Part shown: positions 7,858 through 16,690 of the stretch, in pieces
Layout of the letters: every line of letters begins with the position of its first letter
How positions within the stretch are numbered: the first letter of the stretch is position 1
Assembly: GCF_000332335.1 (NCBI RefSeq)
Contig: NZ_KB235948.1
Coordinates: 685,379 to 749,378, forward strand
DNA length: 64,000 nt
Source of the DNA: Kamptonema formosum PCC 10802
GTDB taxonomy: Bacteria; Cyanobacteriota; Cyanobacteriia; Cyanobacteriales; Oscillatoriaceae
Direction of reading: 5' to 3'
Translations under genes and position numbers: made by a program
The notes under the pieces: generated by a model
Databases searched by the model: none
The model's input: the letters and a program-made list of their open reading frames with translations, nothing else
Told to the model about the DNA's origin: nothing

Positions 7858-8843
7858 GTGGTGCTGGGAGCAAAGAGTTTAAAGTGACTGAGATGTTCAA
7901 ATACAACAATATTGGCCCCTTGAGACATCGCAAAATCTACAATGCGCCGGCTCACCCTGTGGGCTTCACACTCATCGATATGACGGAGCTTAGCCCACCA
8001 GGCTTTGTTATCCTGTTCGGCTTTGGCAATGATTCCGGTTTTTCGACGTTGAGTTGCCACCTTACCCAAACAGCGCTTCCTGCGGCGTGACAAGTCGGCT
8101 CCGCCCTTAATGAATCGCGTGGCTACTTGCTAGCCGTTGCTGTCAAGTATAGTGCAGACTGCTAAATGTTCGTTAATGTTTAGATCCAGATCGCAGATTC
8201 TAAAACCCTAGTTTTGAGCTTGTTTTAGTGCTTTTTGTGGGCGTTCAAACTCTAGTTCAATTGGAAAGTGAAGTTCAATTCTCTGACCTTTAATAACTGC
8301 GTGAGGACAGCCGCGCTTCCACCCATCAGGAATCTGTCTGCCCCGCAACTTGAATTTAACCCAAGCCCAGGAGGAACCTGTCCAGAGTTTGAGCATTATC
8401 GTGTTGCCGGTGTACTCTTTGTGCGTTCCTGAATAGAATGTGGGTTTCCAATTCCACTGTCGGGGAGGCACAGGGGGGCGTTCCGTGAATTTTTTGCCCT
8501 TGGCTAAACTGTCAGCCTTGCGCCGCTGCCACTTCTGATAGGTTGTGTGGAAAGACTTGGCTGCGCCATAAGCTTGATTGATGCAGGCCCGACGCAGAGG
8601 CATTGGAATGCTCCAGGGCAATAAGAATTCTGGTTCTGGCCGGTCTGTTCCTACGATGGTCAATCTTTCTAGTTCAGATAAAGCACTTTTTTGGCTCAAA
8701 GCAAGTAAATGGGTTTTGTCCAAAAGCAGCAGCAAATAGAAACCCGTCACTTGGTTGTATAAGTCCTCGGTGGACTTAAACCAATCGAGCTGACGAGATT
8801 CCAGGCGCTGAATAAGGGTTTTCGTCCTTTTGCTTTGAGCCAT
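7858..8843 (-). pseudogene. Dead TnpB-like transposase with in-frame stops
   Basis: From ATG 8843 a 211-codon frame ('LESRQLDWFKSTEDLYNQV', 'LRRACINQAYGAAKSFHT', 'RPPVPPRQWNWKPTFY') corresponds to the N-terminal region of cyanobacterial IS605 OrfB/TnpB-like proteins. After TAG at 8208-8210 the same frame resumes with the RuvC-I segment 'ICDLDLNINEHLAVC', another stop near 8129, then 'LSRRRKRCLGKVA' and the RuvC-II segment 'GANIVVFEHLSHF'. Similarity stops near 7858, so the C-terminal third is missing. Two nonsense codons plus 3' truncation make it inactive. No adjacent tnpA is seen. Confidence 0.75.
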
Positions 8844-9252
8844 TGATGCTTAATCAACCAGAAAAATGCTACTAGCTGCAAAGTCTAGATTTATCTCACC
8901 ACTTGTCTGATTAATAGCACAGAAGTCAGCACCCTGTCAAGCCCTTACCGGCTTGCCCAGAAGAACCCCAGAAAACCAAGGGGGATAGAGGGAAAGAGAA
9001 GAGTTCATCCCACGCGCTGCGCAGCGCCGGCACAACCCCACCGGCAAACTAAGTGAGGAGCACTCTGGCGCTCGCCCTCTGCGCCTGAACCGGCTCCCTT
9101 TTTCTCCTGGTTCGCGGACAGCCGCCGGCCAGCGATAAAATGCGATCGTCTGCTGACTTTTCTGGTATAATTCCGTATTTTTGCTCTGGGCGGAAACCTT
9201 ACAAAAATGTTAATTTAGATAAACTCAAGTAAATTTTGTAAACAGTTACACA
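8844..9252. other. Intergenic region with M20 gene promoter
   Basis: 409 bases without a credible gene. It holds GC-rich stretches with 'gcgctgcgcagcgc' (a short palindrome) and, near the downstream end, AT-rich sequence leading into the amidohydrolase gene. Confidence 0.6.
9163..9171 (+). promoter_or_regulatory. Extended -10 promoter candidate
   Basis: TGGTATAAT carries a consensus -10 hexamer (9166-9171) with the TGn extension, about 80 bases before the amidohydrolase ATG. No good -35 is seen at 17 bases, which fits extended -10 promoters. Read from sequence only. Confidence 0.45.
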
Positions 9253-10470
9253 ATGAGCGCTCCCTCCATCACTCCAACTTCTGTTAAGCTATGTCAGCTG
9301 CGACCGGCAGTTGAAAACTTGCAACAGCGCTTAGTCGAGTGGCGCAGACACCTGCACCAGCGCCCGGAACTCGGTTTCCAAGAGCAACTGACAGCGGAGT
9401 TTGTCTCGCAAAAGTTGCAAGAATGGGGCATCGAACACCAAACCGGCATCGCCAAAACGGGCATTGTGGCCACGATTGACAGCGGCCAGCCGGGACGGGT
9501 GCTGGCCATCCGAGCGGATATGGACGCCCTGCCGATTCAGGAAGAGAACGACGTGCCCTACCGCTCCGCCCACGACGGCATCATGCACGCCTGCGGGCAC
9601 GACGGACACACTGCGATCGCCCTCGGCACGGCTTGCTATCTCTCCCAGCACCGGCACACCTTCACCGGCACGGTGAAAATCATCTTCCAGCCGGCAGAAG
9701 AAGGTCCCGGCGGCGCGAAGCCGATGATTGAAGCGGGGGTGCTGAGAAATCCAAATGCAGACGCTATCATTGGCTTGCACCTGTGGAACACTATTCCCGT
9801 CGGCACTGTAGGGGTTCGCAGCGGGGCGCTGATGGCAGCCACAGAAACGTTTTACTGCACAATTCAAGGGAAAGGCGGGCACGGAGCACTTCCCCACCAA
9901 ACGGTTGACTCGATTGTGGTGGCGGCGCAAGTGGTAAACGCCTTGCAAACGATAGTCTCCCGCAATGTTGCTCCGCTAGAATCGGCAGTGGTGACGGTCG
10001 GGAAATTCCACGCCGGCACAGCGGTGAATGTGATTGCCGACACAGCGGAACTCGGCGGGACGGTGAGGTATTTCAACCCAGCATTAGGGAAACTCCTGCC
10101 GCAGCGACTGGAGCAGATTATTGCCGGTGTTTGCGCCAGCCAGGGGGCGAGTTACGAGCTAAAATACAAGCCGCTCTATCCGCCGGTGCTCAACGATCCG
10201 GCAATGGCGGAACTGGTGCGCAGTGTGGCGGCATCAGTGGTCGAAACTCCCGCCGGCATTGTGCCGGAATGCCAAACAATGGGCGGCGAGGACATGTCGT
10301 TCTTTTTGCAAGAAGTGCCCGGTTGCTATTTCTTCTTGGGGTCGGCAAACCTGTCGATGAATTTAAGCTACCCCCACCACCACCCCCGCTTTGATTTTGA
10401 CGAAACAGCTCTCGGCATGGGGGTGGAAATCTTTGTCCGCTGCGTGGAAAAATTTCTGCAATTAGGATAG
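9253..10470 (+). CDS. M20-family amidohydrolase (hippurate/N-acyl-amino-acid hydrolase type)
   Basis: 405-residue cytosolic di-metal peptidase/amidohydrolase of the M20D group that cleaves N-acyl bonds of amino acids (hippurate hydrolase, IAA-amino-acid hydrolase and N-acetyl-diaminopimelate relatives). Motifs: 'WRRHLHQRPELGFQE', 'RADMDALPIQEEN' (Asp ligand region), 'MHACGHDGHTA' (Cys and His ligands), 'IFQPAEEGPGGA' (catalytic Glu pair), 'GKGGHGALPH' in the dimerisation domain and a C-terminal 'HHHPRFDFDE'. Length and all metal ligands are normal. The exact acyl substrate is undetermined. Confidence 0.93.
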   Translation: MSAPSITPTSVKLCQLRPAVENLQQRLVEWRRHLHQRPELGFQEQLTAEFVSQKLQEWGIEHQTGIAKTGIVATIDSGQPGRVLAIRADMDALPIQEENDVPYRSAHDGIMHACGHDGHTAIALGTACYLSQHRHTFTGTVKIIFQPAEEGPGGAKPMIEAGVLRNPNADAIIGLHLWNTIPVGTVGVRSGALMAATETFYCTIQGKGGHGALPHQTVDSIVVAAQVVNALQTIVSRNVAPLESAVVTVGKFHAGTAVNVIADTAELGGTVRYFNPALGKLLPQRLEQIIAGVCASQGASYELKYKPLYPPVLNDPAMAELVRSVAASVVETPAGIVPECQTMGGEDMSFFLQEVPGCYFFLGSANLSMNLSYPHHHPRFDFDETALGMGVEIFVRCVEKFLQLG

Positions 10471-10473
10471 AAT

Positions 10474-10545
10474 AGGGAATAGGGCATTGGGCATTGGGCA
10501 TTGGGCATTGGGCATTGGGCATTGCCCAATGCCCATGTCCTAAAC
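10474..10545. repeat. GGGCATT heptamer tandem repeat
   Basis: About seven head-to-tail copies of the heptamer gggcatt (10484-10525) are followed by the inverted 'gcccaatgccca', which allows a hairpin just after the amidohydrolase stop. This is the STRR type of heptameric repeat known in filamentous cyanobacteria, and may also act as a terminator. Confidence 0.8.
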
Positions 10546-10573
10546 TTACTGTTTATTGCTATAACAGCGATTT

Positions 10574-11179
10574 GTGACCGTGGAATCTCCGACACTTCCA
10601 ACGATAAAATTCCTGAAACAGCCCAGCTCACGGGAATGGCTTGAGCAAGCGATTGCCAACCCGAACCCTATCTTGCTGGATCACTCTCACTGCGAGCGCA
10701 AGGCTGCCGGTGTGGCGCTGAATTTGATGTTTCGCTATCCTTCTAATGCGAAGATGGTGCGGGTGCTGACCGCAATTGCGCGAGAGGAGCTGGAACATTT
10801 CGAGCAAGTTAACCAGTGGCTAGAGCGGCGGGGCGTTCCTCTCGGACCCCTGCAGCCCCCTCCTTACGGTGCCGGTTTGAATGCGCAAATTCGCCGGCAA
10901 GAACCGGGGCGTCTGCTGGATTCTTTGCTGGTTGCCGGTTTGATAGAAGCTCGCAGTCACGAACGCTTGGGACTTCTGGGCACCCACTGTCCCGACCCAG
11001 AACTGGCCAAGTTTTATCGCGGTTTGATGGCGTCTGAGGCGCGTCATTACGGGGCATACTGGATTTTGGCAACGACTTACTTTGAGCGAGAGGAAGTGAC
11101 TCAGCGACTGGAAGAATTAGCCACAGTAGAAAGCCAGCTGCTGGCAACTTTGCACCCGCAACCGAGAATCCACAGTTAA
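10574..11179 (+). CDS. miaE: tRNA 2-methylthio-N6-isopentenyladenosine hydroxylase
   Basis: 201-residue MiaE-like ferritin-fold diiron enzyme that hydroxylates ms2i6A37 of tRNA. Metal-ligand motifs are visible: 'HCERKAAG' (Glu about 42), 'AREELEHFEQV' (E-x2-H), 'EARSHERLGLL' and 'EARHYGAYW'. The starting segment 'FLKQPSSREWLEQAIAN' is typical. GTG 10574 is the probable start; GTG 10580 is possible. It stands alone on the plus strand behind the heptamer array. Confidence 0.9.
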   Translation: MTVESPTLPTIKFLKQPSSREWLEQAIANPNPILLDHSHCERKAAGVALNLMFRYPSNAKMVRVLTAIAREELEHFEQVNQWLERRGVPLGPLQPPPYGAGLNAQIRRQEPGRLLDSLLVAGLIEARSHERLGLLGTHCPDPELAKFYRGLMASEARHYGAYWILATTYFEREEVTQRLEELATVESQLLATLHPQPRIHS

Positions 11180-11644
11180 TTTTGGATTTTGGATTTTGGA
11201 TTTTGGATTTTAGATTATGATATCATCTTACCCTCGTTCCGGGGCGGGCACGGGAAACACTGGTGTCAACTTAAGCTGTGTCCCGCAGTCTCTGGGCGGT
11301 TGAAACCGCAGCTACACAGACCAAACCCGCCTGCGCGGGTTTGAAAAGTCCCGCTCTTCTCTTAAGTCCGCGAAGGCGGACTTCGTTTGTATAGCCGCGA
11401 TTTCAATCGCCAGGAGCTTAAGTTGACACCAATGGCACGGGGACCCGCCCCTACAGCCTGGGAACGCAGTTTTGGAGGCTCTGCCTCCTTTCTCCAAAAA
11501 GCAGCATTATAGCGTTTCTCATATTAGTGAGGTACTGAGAAACCCGGTTTCTTTAAGAAACCGGGTTTCTGGCCATAGTTCATCCAACTGAGAACCGCTA
11601 TATTAGCCTAACAGCTTATCATCTTGACAAATTCCACACAGCTG
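11180..11644. repeat. Repeat-packed intergenic region
   Basis: 465 bases made almost wholly of repeats: five copies of TTTTGGA (11179-11212); the long palindromic composite (about 11290-11425: 'cccgcctgcgcgggt', 'gtccgcgaaggcggac', 'tatagccgcgatttcaatcgccagga'); a 'gcctgggaacgc' plus 'ggaggctctgcctcc' module (11455-11490); and one AAACCCGGTTTCTT palindrome (11536-11572). No gene seen. Confidence 0.8.
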
Positions 11645-12130
11645 ATGAAAACAGATTATCGCGATTTTGTAATTCGTTCCTGGGAGGAGGGCGATCGCGC
11701 CCGCGCTGCGGAGGTGATTCGCTCTGTCCTCGCAGAGTATGGCTTGGGCTGGGAGGCTGCCGGTGCGGATATAGACGTGCTGGAGGTGGAGAAGTTCTAT
11801 CAAGCCACCGGCGGCGAATTCTGGGTGATAGAACAGCAGGGATTGCTGGTGGGCACCGGCGCTTACTATCCGGTTTCGCGGGGCGAAAATGCTGTGGAAA
11901 TCCGCAAGATGTACTTGCTCCCGCAGGTGAGGGGGCAAGGGTTGGGCCGGTTTTTGCTGCAACAGCTGGAGAGTGCGGTGGCAGCGCGTGGCTTCACCCA
12001 TATCTGGATTGAAACCGCCAGCGTGCTCAAAGAAGCCGTGCTGCTGTATGAAAGCAGCGGATACCAGCCGGCGACGGGCGTGGAAACTCGCCGGTGCGAT
12101 CGCGTTTATGTGAAATCTCTGGTAAGTTAG
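11645..12130 (+). CDS. GNAT-family N-acetyltransferase
   Basis: 161-residue acetyltransferase. The acetyl-CoA-binding motif A is 'IRKMYLLPQVRGQGLGRFLLQQLE' (seen here as RKMYLLP and RGQGLGRFLL), preceded by beta strands 'EFWVIEQQGLLVGTGAYYPV' and followed by 'HIWIETASVLKEAVLLYESSGY'. The small-molecule or protein substrate is unknown. ATG 11645 (MKTDYRDF) is preferred over the upstream TTG 11624, which lacks a ribosome site. Upstream and downstream are repeats, so it is monocistronic. Confidence 0.85.
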   Translation: MKTDYRDFVIRSWEEGDRARAAEVIRSVLAEYGLGWEAAGADIDVLEVEKFYQATGGEFWVIEQQGLLVGTGAYYPVSRGENAVEIRKMYLLPQVRGQGLGRFLLQQLESAVAARGFTHIWIETASVLKEAVLLYESSGYQPATGVETRRCDRVYVKSLVS

Positions 12131-12228
12131 AAGCGAGAGAAAAGGAGCGAGAAAAATTATTCCACGCTTCTTATAGTTTTGTGCAATTGAATGATTTACT
12201 GGCGGGAAAAATACACTCTTAACCCCTG

Positions 12229-12297
12229 CCAGAAACCGGGTTTCTTGTGGGGCAATTACATGTCAACTGACCCAGTAAAAGAAACCCGGTTTCTTAC
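12229..12297. repeat. AAACCGGGTTTCTT palindrome with 40-base spacer
   Basis: Inverted arms 'agaaaccgggtttctt' (12231) and 'aagaaacccggtttctt' (12279) are separated by about 35 bases. It is a spread-out copy of the nine-member family described at 20620-20652. Confidence 0.75.
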
Positions 12298-12302
12298 CCT
12301 TT

Positions 12303-13046
12303 TCACTCGGGCAAATCCCCAAAGCGATCTCGATAGCGCTTCAACAACTCCTCCATTTCTGCCATCTGTTGCGCGGCTTGCTCGGCTCGCTGGCGTTCCT
12401 GCTCGGCTCGCTGGCGCTCCTGCTCGGCTCGCTGGCGTTCCTGCTCGGCTCGCTGTTGCTCCTGCTCTAGAAGCTTCTCAATCTCAAGGTAGGATAAAAA
12501 TGGCGTTCCGTCAGGACGGTAAATCTGTAATTCCTCGCCAGATAAATCAAACCGAATCCCCAAGCGAGGACTCCCCCATGAATCCACTGACTCAATTAAA
12601 TCCAAACCGGCTTCACCGCGCAGCCAAACCCTGAGCTGGTTGTTGGCGGGATTGTAAATGTAATACTCCTCCACGCCATACCGCTCGTAAAACACCAATT
12701 TCCTATCCATCTCATCCTGCGTGTTGCTGGGAGAGAGAATTTCAAACACAACTTGGGGGGCTACGTTACCTTCTTCCCACTGCTTGTAGGAGAGGCGTTT
12801 TCCCTTGGGGCGTCCCAACGCCACCATCACGTCGGGAGCGGTGAAAATTTTGCTGTTCCCCTGCACGGGATACCAAAACAAATCACCGGCTACGAATACG
12901 TTCGGATCGTCTGCATACAGCGATTCCAAATTCTGCTCGACCGCCACAAGCCAGCGAAATTGTTCGGTATTATTTGCCATTGGCTGTCCGTCACTGTCGG
13001 GGTAGATGACCTCTGGTTTTGTGGGAGATTCAATTTGCGAAACCAT
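12303..13046 (-). CDS. Uma2-family (DUF820) restriction-endonuclease-fold protein
   Basis: 247-residue protein of the Uma2 family, a PD-(D/E)XK-fold group hugely expanded in cyanobacteria with unproven function. Core motifs are 'VFVAGDLFWYPVQG', 'APDVMVALG' (Asp), 'PQVVFEILSPSN' (E-x-x-S) and 'DRKLVFYERYGVEEYYIYNP' (Lys). The C-terminal 50 residues form a coiled coil made of a 7-residue repeat (RAEQERQ, about four copies) encoded by a 21-nt tandem repeat, such as is often seen in this family. ATG 13046 (MVSQIE) is preferred to TTG 13052. Confidence 0.88.
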   Translation of the reverse strand: MVSQIESPTKPEVIYPDSDGQPMANNTEQFRWLVAVEQNLESLYADDPNVFVAGDLFWYPVQGNSKIFTAPDVMVALGRPKGKRLSYKQWEEGNVAPQVVFEILSPSNTQDEMDRKLVFYERYGVEEYYIYNPANNQLRVWLRGEAGLDLIESVDSWGSPRLGIRFDLSGEELQIYRPDGTPFLSYLEIEKLLEQEQQRAEQERQRAEQERQRAEQERQRAEQAAQQMAEMEELLKRYRDRFGDLPE

Positions 13047-13321
13047 AACCAAAGAAGACCCATCGAATTGATGTTTCTATTCTAGCGCAAGGAGGAGCGA
13101 TTGTGTTGTGCGGACAAAGGAGAGCTACCAAAATAGAATTCCCCCCACTAGAGCGCTTGTCGCTTAGTGGGGGGAATCCGTTATATCATGTCCGGTAGCA
13201 CCGTTGTTGTGCCCTGGGTGGGGGCGGGTTTATTCATCTTCTGCATCTGTGCCAGAAATGTCTTGGCAGAACCCGCCCCTACAAGGTACGGCACACAAAA
13301 CCCATGCAAGCGGACACGATA

Positions 13322-13516
13322 TTACTCTACCGTGTGACCTGTAGCTACGATCGCCTGTTTAATTGACTCTTCCGAGACTTGAGATTCCACGGAAACAGTC
13401 TTTTGATCCAAATCCACATTCACACCGGCATCGGAGTCAACCGTTTTGATGGCTTTGGTAACGGTGTCCACACAGCCCTGACAGACCATCGAGGGGACTT
13501 TCAGTTCGAGTGCCAT
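13322..13516 (-). CDS. Heavy-metal-associated domain protein (copper-chaperone-like)
   Basis: 64-residue single HMA domain with metal-binding 'PSMVCQGCVDTV' (C-x-x-C at about residues 13-16), followed by the typical ferredoxin-like fold 'VNVDLDQKTVSVES' and 'ESIKQAIVATGHTVE'. Small cyanobacterial Atx1-type chaperones deliver Cu(I) to thylakoid P-type ATPases such as PacS and CtaA; that role is inferred. No ATPase gene is adjacent. The motif has Q-G rather than A-A/S-S between the cysteines. Confidence 0.85.
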   Translation of the reverse strand: MALELKVPSMVCQGCVDTVTKAIKTVDSDAGVNVDLDQKTVSVESQVSEESIKQAIVATGHTVE

Positions 13517-13669
13517 AAGCTAAACCTAGTTAGTGTGCTGAAAACGATTTTACATCTTAATGATACACTAAAGTTGGGGGATTGGGTATTGAGCATGGGG
13601 CATGGGGCATTGAGAATCGGCAGACCAGCGGTTGCAGTAGTTCAAGGACATGATATGATATACCGGGTA

Positions 13670-13708
13670 CTAAAAAACCCGGTTTCTTTAAGAAACCGGG
13701 TTTCTGGC
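13670..13708. repeat. AAACCCGGTTTCTTTAAGAAACCGGGTTT palindrome
   Basis: Near-perfect hairpin, one of nine family copies in the window. It lies downstream of livF and upstream of the HMA gene, where it may terminate transcription. It is preceded by heptamer-like 'catgggg' repeats (13575-13615). Confidence 0.8.
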
Positions 13709-13776
13709 ACACCGTTCTGGCAAACAGCCAGACGGGATAAATCGGAGATGGGATTTATCCCGTCTCTTCAACAGGC

Positions 13777-14499
13777 TCACCCCAGATACGCCTGCTTAAC
13801 CCGCTCATCCTTGAGCAAGTCTTGCGCTGCGCCAGAGAGGGTGATGCCACCGGCTTCCAGAACATAGCCGCGATTGGCAATTTGCAAAGCGAGATTGGCA
13901 TTTTGCTCAACCAGGAGAATCGTCACGCCGGTGGCGCGGAGATTTTCGATAATTGAGAAAATCTCGCGCACGATCGCCGGTGCCAAACCGAGACTGGGCT
14001 CATCGAGCAGTAACAATTTTGGCCGGCTCATCAGAGCGCGGGCGATCGCAAGCATTTGCTGCTCGCCGCCGCTGAGCGTTCCCGCCAGCTGGTGCCGGCG
14101 CTCTTTCAGACGCGGGAAAATCTCAAATTGGCGCTGCATATCCGCCCTCACCTCAGACGCATTCGAGCGGATGTAAGCCCCCAATTCCAAATTCACCTCG
14201 ACAGTTTGCCGAGACAGGACTCGCCGCCCTTCAGGACTGTGGGCGATGCCCAATTTTACCACCTCGTGAGGTTGCCGGCGCGTGATGTCGCGCCCACTGT
14301 AAATAATTTTCCCGGCGCGCGGGGTGACGATTTTGGAAATAGCCCGCAGCGTCGTGCTTTTTCCCGCCCCGTTGGCACCAATCAGGGTAACAACCTCCCC
14401 AACATTGACCGCAATATTGATATTTTGCAGGGCTTCAATGCCGCCATAGCTGACAGAAAGGTTGGCAATCTCTAGCAGCGGTACAGGTTTTTCGTTCAT
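13777..14499 (-). CDS. livF: Branched-chain/neutral amino-acid ABC transporter ATPase
   Basis: 240-residue nucleotide-binding subunit of a HAAT-family importer: Walker A 'GANGAGKST', signature 'LSGGEQQMLAIARAL', Walker B 'LLLLDEPSLGLAP', H-loop region 'TILLVEQNA'. The 'LVEQNANLALQIANRGYVLEAG' ending is typical of LivF rather than LivG. It lies last in the transporter run, 9 bases after livG. In cyanobacteria homologous systems are called Nat (neutral amino acids) or Urt (urea); binding-protein sequences here favour an amino-acid system (inference). Confidence 0.93.
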   Translation of the reverse strand: MNEKPVPLLEIANLSVSYGGIEALQNINIAVNVGEVVTLIGANGAGKSTTLRAISKIVTPRAGKIIYSGRDITRRQPHEVVKLGIAHSPEGRRVLSRQTVEVNLELGAYIRSNASEVRADMQRQFEIFPRLKERRHQLAGTLSGGEQQMLAIARALMSRPKLLLLDEPSLGLAPAIVREIFSIIENLRATGVTILLVEQNANLALQIANRGYVLEAGGITLSGAAQDLLKDERVKQAYLG

Positions 14500-14508
14500 C
14501 TGCGGTTC

Positions 14509-15360
14509 CTACTCATCTCCCAAATAGGCTTCAATCACAGCCGGGTCATTTCTCACCACAGAGGGCTCCCCCAAAGCAATCAGCTGGCCGAAATCCAAGA
14601 CAGCAATGCGGTCGCACAAACCCATCACCAGGGGGACGTGATGCTCAATCAAGATAACCGTCAAATTGAATCGGTCCCGCACTTCCCGAATAAATTCACT
14701 CAGCTGGTGCTTCTCGCTGGGGTTCATACCGGCAGCCGGTTCATCGAGCAGCAAGACTTGCGGTTCTAGGGCGAGGGCGCGGGCAATTTCCAGCCGGCGC
14801 TGATCGCCGTAAGCAAAATTCTTGGCTTTTTCCTCAGCCCGATCGCGCAAGCCAACCAGTTCCAGCAACTCCAGGGCTTTCTGCTTCGTTTGTCGCTCCT
14901 CAAGGGGAGCCGGTGGCAAACCCAGCACCCCTTGCAACACCGTACTTTTAATGTGAGTGTGGCGGGCGATACTAACATTTTCCAGCGCCGAGAGTTCTCC
15001 GAACAGGCGAATATTTTGAAAGGTTCGCGCGATGCCTCTAGCGGCAATTTGGTGGGGGCGGAGCCGGGTAATTTTCTTGCCTTGATAGAGCAGCTTCCCG
15101 CTCGAAGGCTGGATTAGGCCGGTGATCGTATTAAACAGGGTTGTTTTCCCCGCGCCGTTCGGGCCAATCAGCCCAAATATCTCGTGCTTATGTACGGTGA
15201 AGGACACCTTATTCACAGCGACCAACCCCCCAAAGCGGCGAGTCAGCTCTTTCGCCTCCAGCAGGGGCGGGTTTTGCGCCGGCCCTTTCTTTTCCTCTGC
15301 TGAGGGCAATCGCTCACTCGCCCCAGCCGGGCTGTTTGTCGCGAAGTTTTCTTGGCTCAT
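14509..15360 (-). CDS. livG: Branched-chain/neutral amino-acid ABC transporter ATPase
   Basis: 283-residue NBD: Walker A 'GPNGAGKTT', '[19 protein letters not shown]' (a LivG hallmark), signature-like '[15 protein letters not shown]' and Walker B '[13 protein letters not shown]', then '[16 protein letters not shown]'. An N-terminal 33-residue extension rich in Ser, Ala and Pro precedes the ATPase domain. Its ATG overlaps the livM stop by four bases (ATGA), indicating translational coupling. Confidence 0.93.
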   Translation of the reverse strand: MSQENFATNSPAGASERLPSAEEKKGPAQNPPLLEAKELTRRFGGLVAVNKVSFTVHKHEIFGLIGPNGAGKTTLFNTITGLIQPSSGKLLYQGKKITRLRPHQIAARGIARTFQNIRLFGELSALENVSIARHTHIKSTVLQGVLGLPPAPLEERQTKQKALELLELVGLRDRAEEKAKNFAYGDQRRLEIARALALEPQVLLLDEPAAGMNPSEKHQLSEFIREVRDRFNLTVILIEHHVPLVMGLCDRIAVLDFGQLIALGEPSVVRNDPAVIEAYLGDE

Positions 15361-16304
15361 TTTTCTGCTTTAATCTGCTGTTTGTGGCTGCGATTGCGTT
15401 GTCTAAATAAATCGGGCGTTACCAAACCTTGGGGGAAAAAAATCGTTCCCAAGACGATCAGCACTCCGAAAACAATCAGGCGACCGTCCCGCAGGAATTG
15501 CGCCAGAGCGGTGGGCAAGTTTGGGGTGTCGGCGAGCCCTCGCAGCACTTCTGGAAGTGCGGTGAATGCCATCCCCCCCAAAACCGGTCCCAAAAACGTT
15601 CTGCTCCCACCAATCAGCACCGAAGTTAAGTAAACAATACTGGCGTCAAAGGTGCCTTGGCGGGCGTTCCAGGTATTGAGAAAGTGGGCGCTGAGAGCAC
15701 CCACCACCCCCGCCAGGATAGCGCCCAGCGTGAATGCCAGTACCTTATAGTAAGTCGGATTGATACCCATCGCACCGGCAGCCAGCTCGTCCTCGCGAAT
15801 CCCGATAAACGCTCGTCCCGCGCGGATGCGCTCCAGCCGGTAGAGGACAGCCATACTAGCCAGCAGCAAAGGAACCGCCACCCACAAATACTCGATAGGA
15901 GTTGCAAAGGGTTGGGGGATGCCGAAAATGCCAACCGCGCCGCCGGTGATCTCCAAATTGAGAGAGAGTACGCGCAGGACTTCCACAAAGGCAATCGTTG
16001 CGATCGCCAAATAAATCCCGCGCAATCGCAGTGCCGGTATCCCCACCACAACACCCAGCACACCGCAGACCGCACCGGCAGCCAGCATCTCCAAAAGCAG
16101 CAAAGTCAGGGGAAATTGACTGCCGGTGCTGGGGAAAACCTTGGTTGACAGAATTGCCGCAATGTACCCGCCCAAAGCATAGAAACCCGGACTGGCCAGA
16201 GACAGCTGCCCCGCCATCAGCGGCAAGTACAGGGACAGCCCCATGAGCGCCCCCAGCAGCATCGATACGATGAGAAAGCCGTAGGTTGACAAAAATCCAT
16301 CCAT
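15357..16304 (-). CDS. livM: Branched-chain/neutral amino-acid ABC transporter permease
   Basis: 315-residue membrane subunit with 8-9 hydrophobic segments. Landmarks: '[23 protein letters not shown]' near the N-terminus, '[29 protein letters not shown]' mid-protein, and the EAA-like cytoplasmic loop '[17 protein letters not shown]'. It is separated from the other permease gene livH by a divergent Uma2 fragment, which is unusual since the two are normally adjacent. Confidence 0.92.
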   Translation of the reverse strand: MDGFLSTYGFLIVSMLLGALMGLSLYLPLMAGQLSLASPGFYALGGYIAAILSTKVFPSTGSQFPLTLLLLEMLAAGAVCGVLGVVVGIPALRLRGIYLAIATIAFVEVLRVLSLNLEITGGAVGIFGIPQPFATPIEYLWVAVPLLLASMAVLYRLERIRAGRAFIGIREDELAAGAMGINPTYYKVLAFTLGAILAGVVGALSAHFLNTWNARQGTFDASIVYLTSVLIGGSRTFLGPVLGGMAFTALPEVLRGLADTPNLPTALAQFLRDGRLIVFGVLIVLGTIFFPQGLVTPDLFRQRNRSHKQQIKAEK

Positions 16305-16357
16305 AGCGATTCAGGGTACAAACTATAATAAAATTATCAGTTACTGCCAACGCTATC

Positions 16358-16669
16358 ATGTCAGAGTACAACCCGCAACTCTACTGGCCCTCTGCGGAAG
16401 ATTTACCCGATTCTGACGGCACTCCTTTGGGCAATCAACTGCAACATTTGATTCCCGGTCTGCTGGAAGCGATTCTGGCGCTCGTGTGGGCGAACCGCAC
16501 CGATTGGTTTTTTGGCGCTAAAATGGGGCTTTACTATCACCCTGACAAACGCGCCATTGTCCCAGATGGCTTTCTCTCTTTGGGGGTGCCGCGTTTTATT
16601 GATGAGGAATTTGTCCCCCAAAAAGGCGTAGGACAGGCGTCTCGCCTGTCCCACCCAAAAATGACGTAG
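16358..16669 (+). pseudogene. Truncated Uma2-family gene
   Basis: 103 codons from ATG 16358. Residues 1-85 match the N-terminal half of Uma2/DUF820 proteins ('LPDSDGTPLGNQLQHLIPGLLEAIL', 'NRTDWFFGAKMGLYYHP', 'IVPDGFLSLGVPRFID'). The frame then runs into the dispersed 'gtaggacaggcgtctcgcctgtcc' repeat at about 16628 and ends. The half with the catalytic 'EILSPS' segment is missing. It lies divergent to livM and convergent with livH, splitting the transporter cluster. Confidence 0.75.
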
Positions 16670-16690
16670 CACCGGCGTCTCGCCTGCCCA

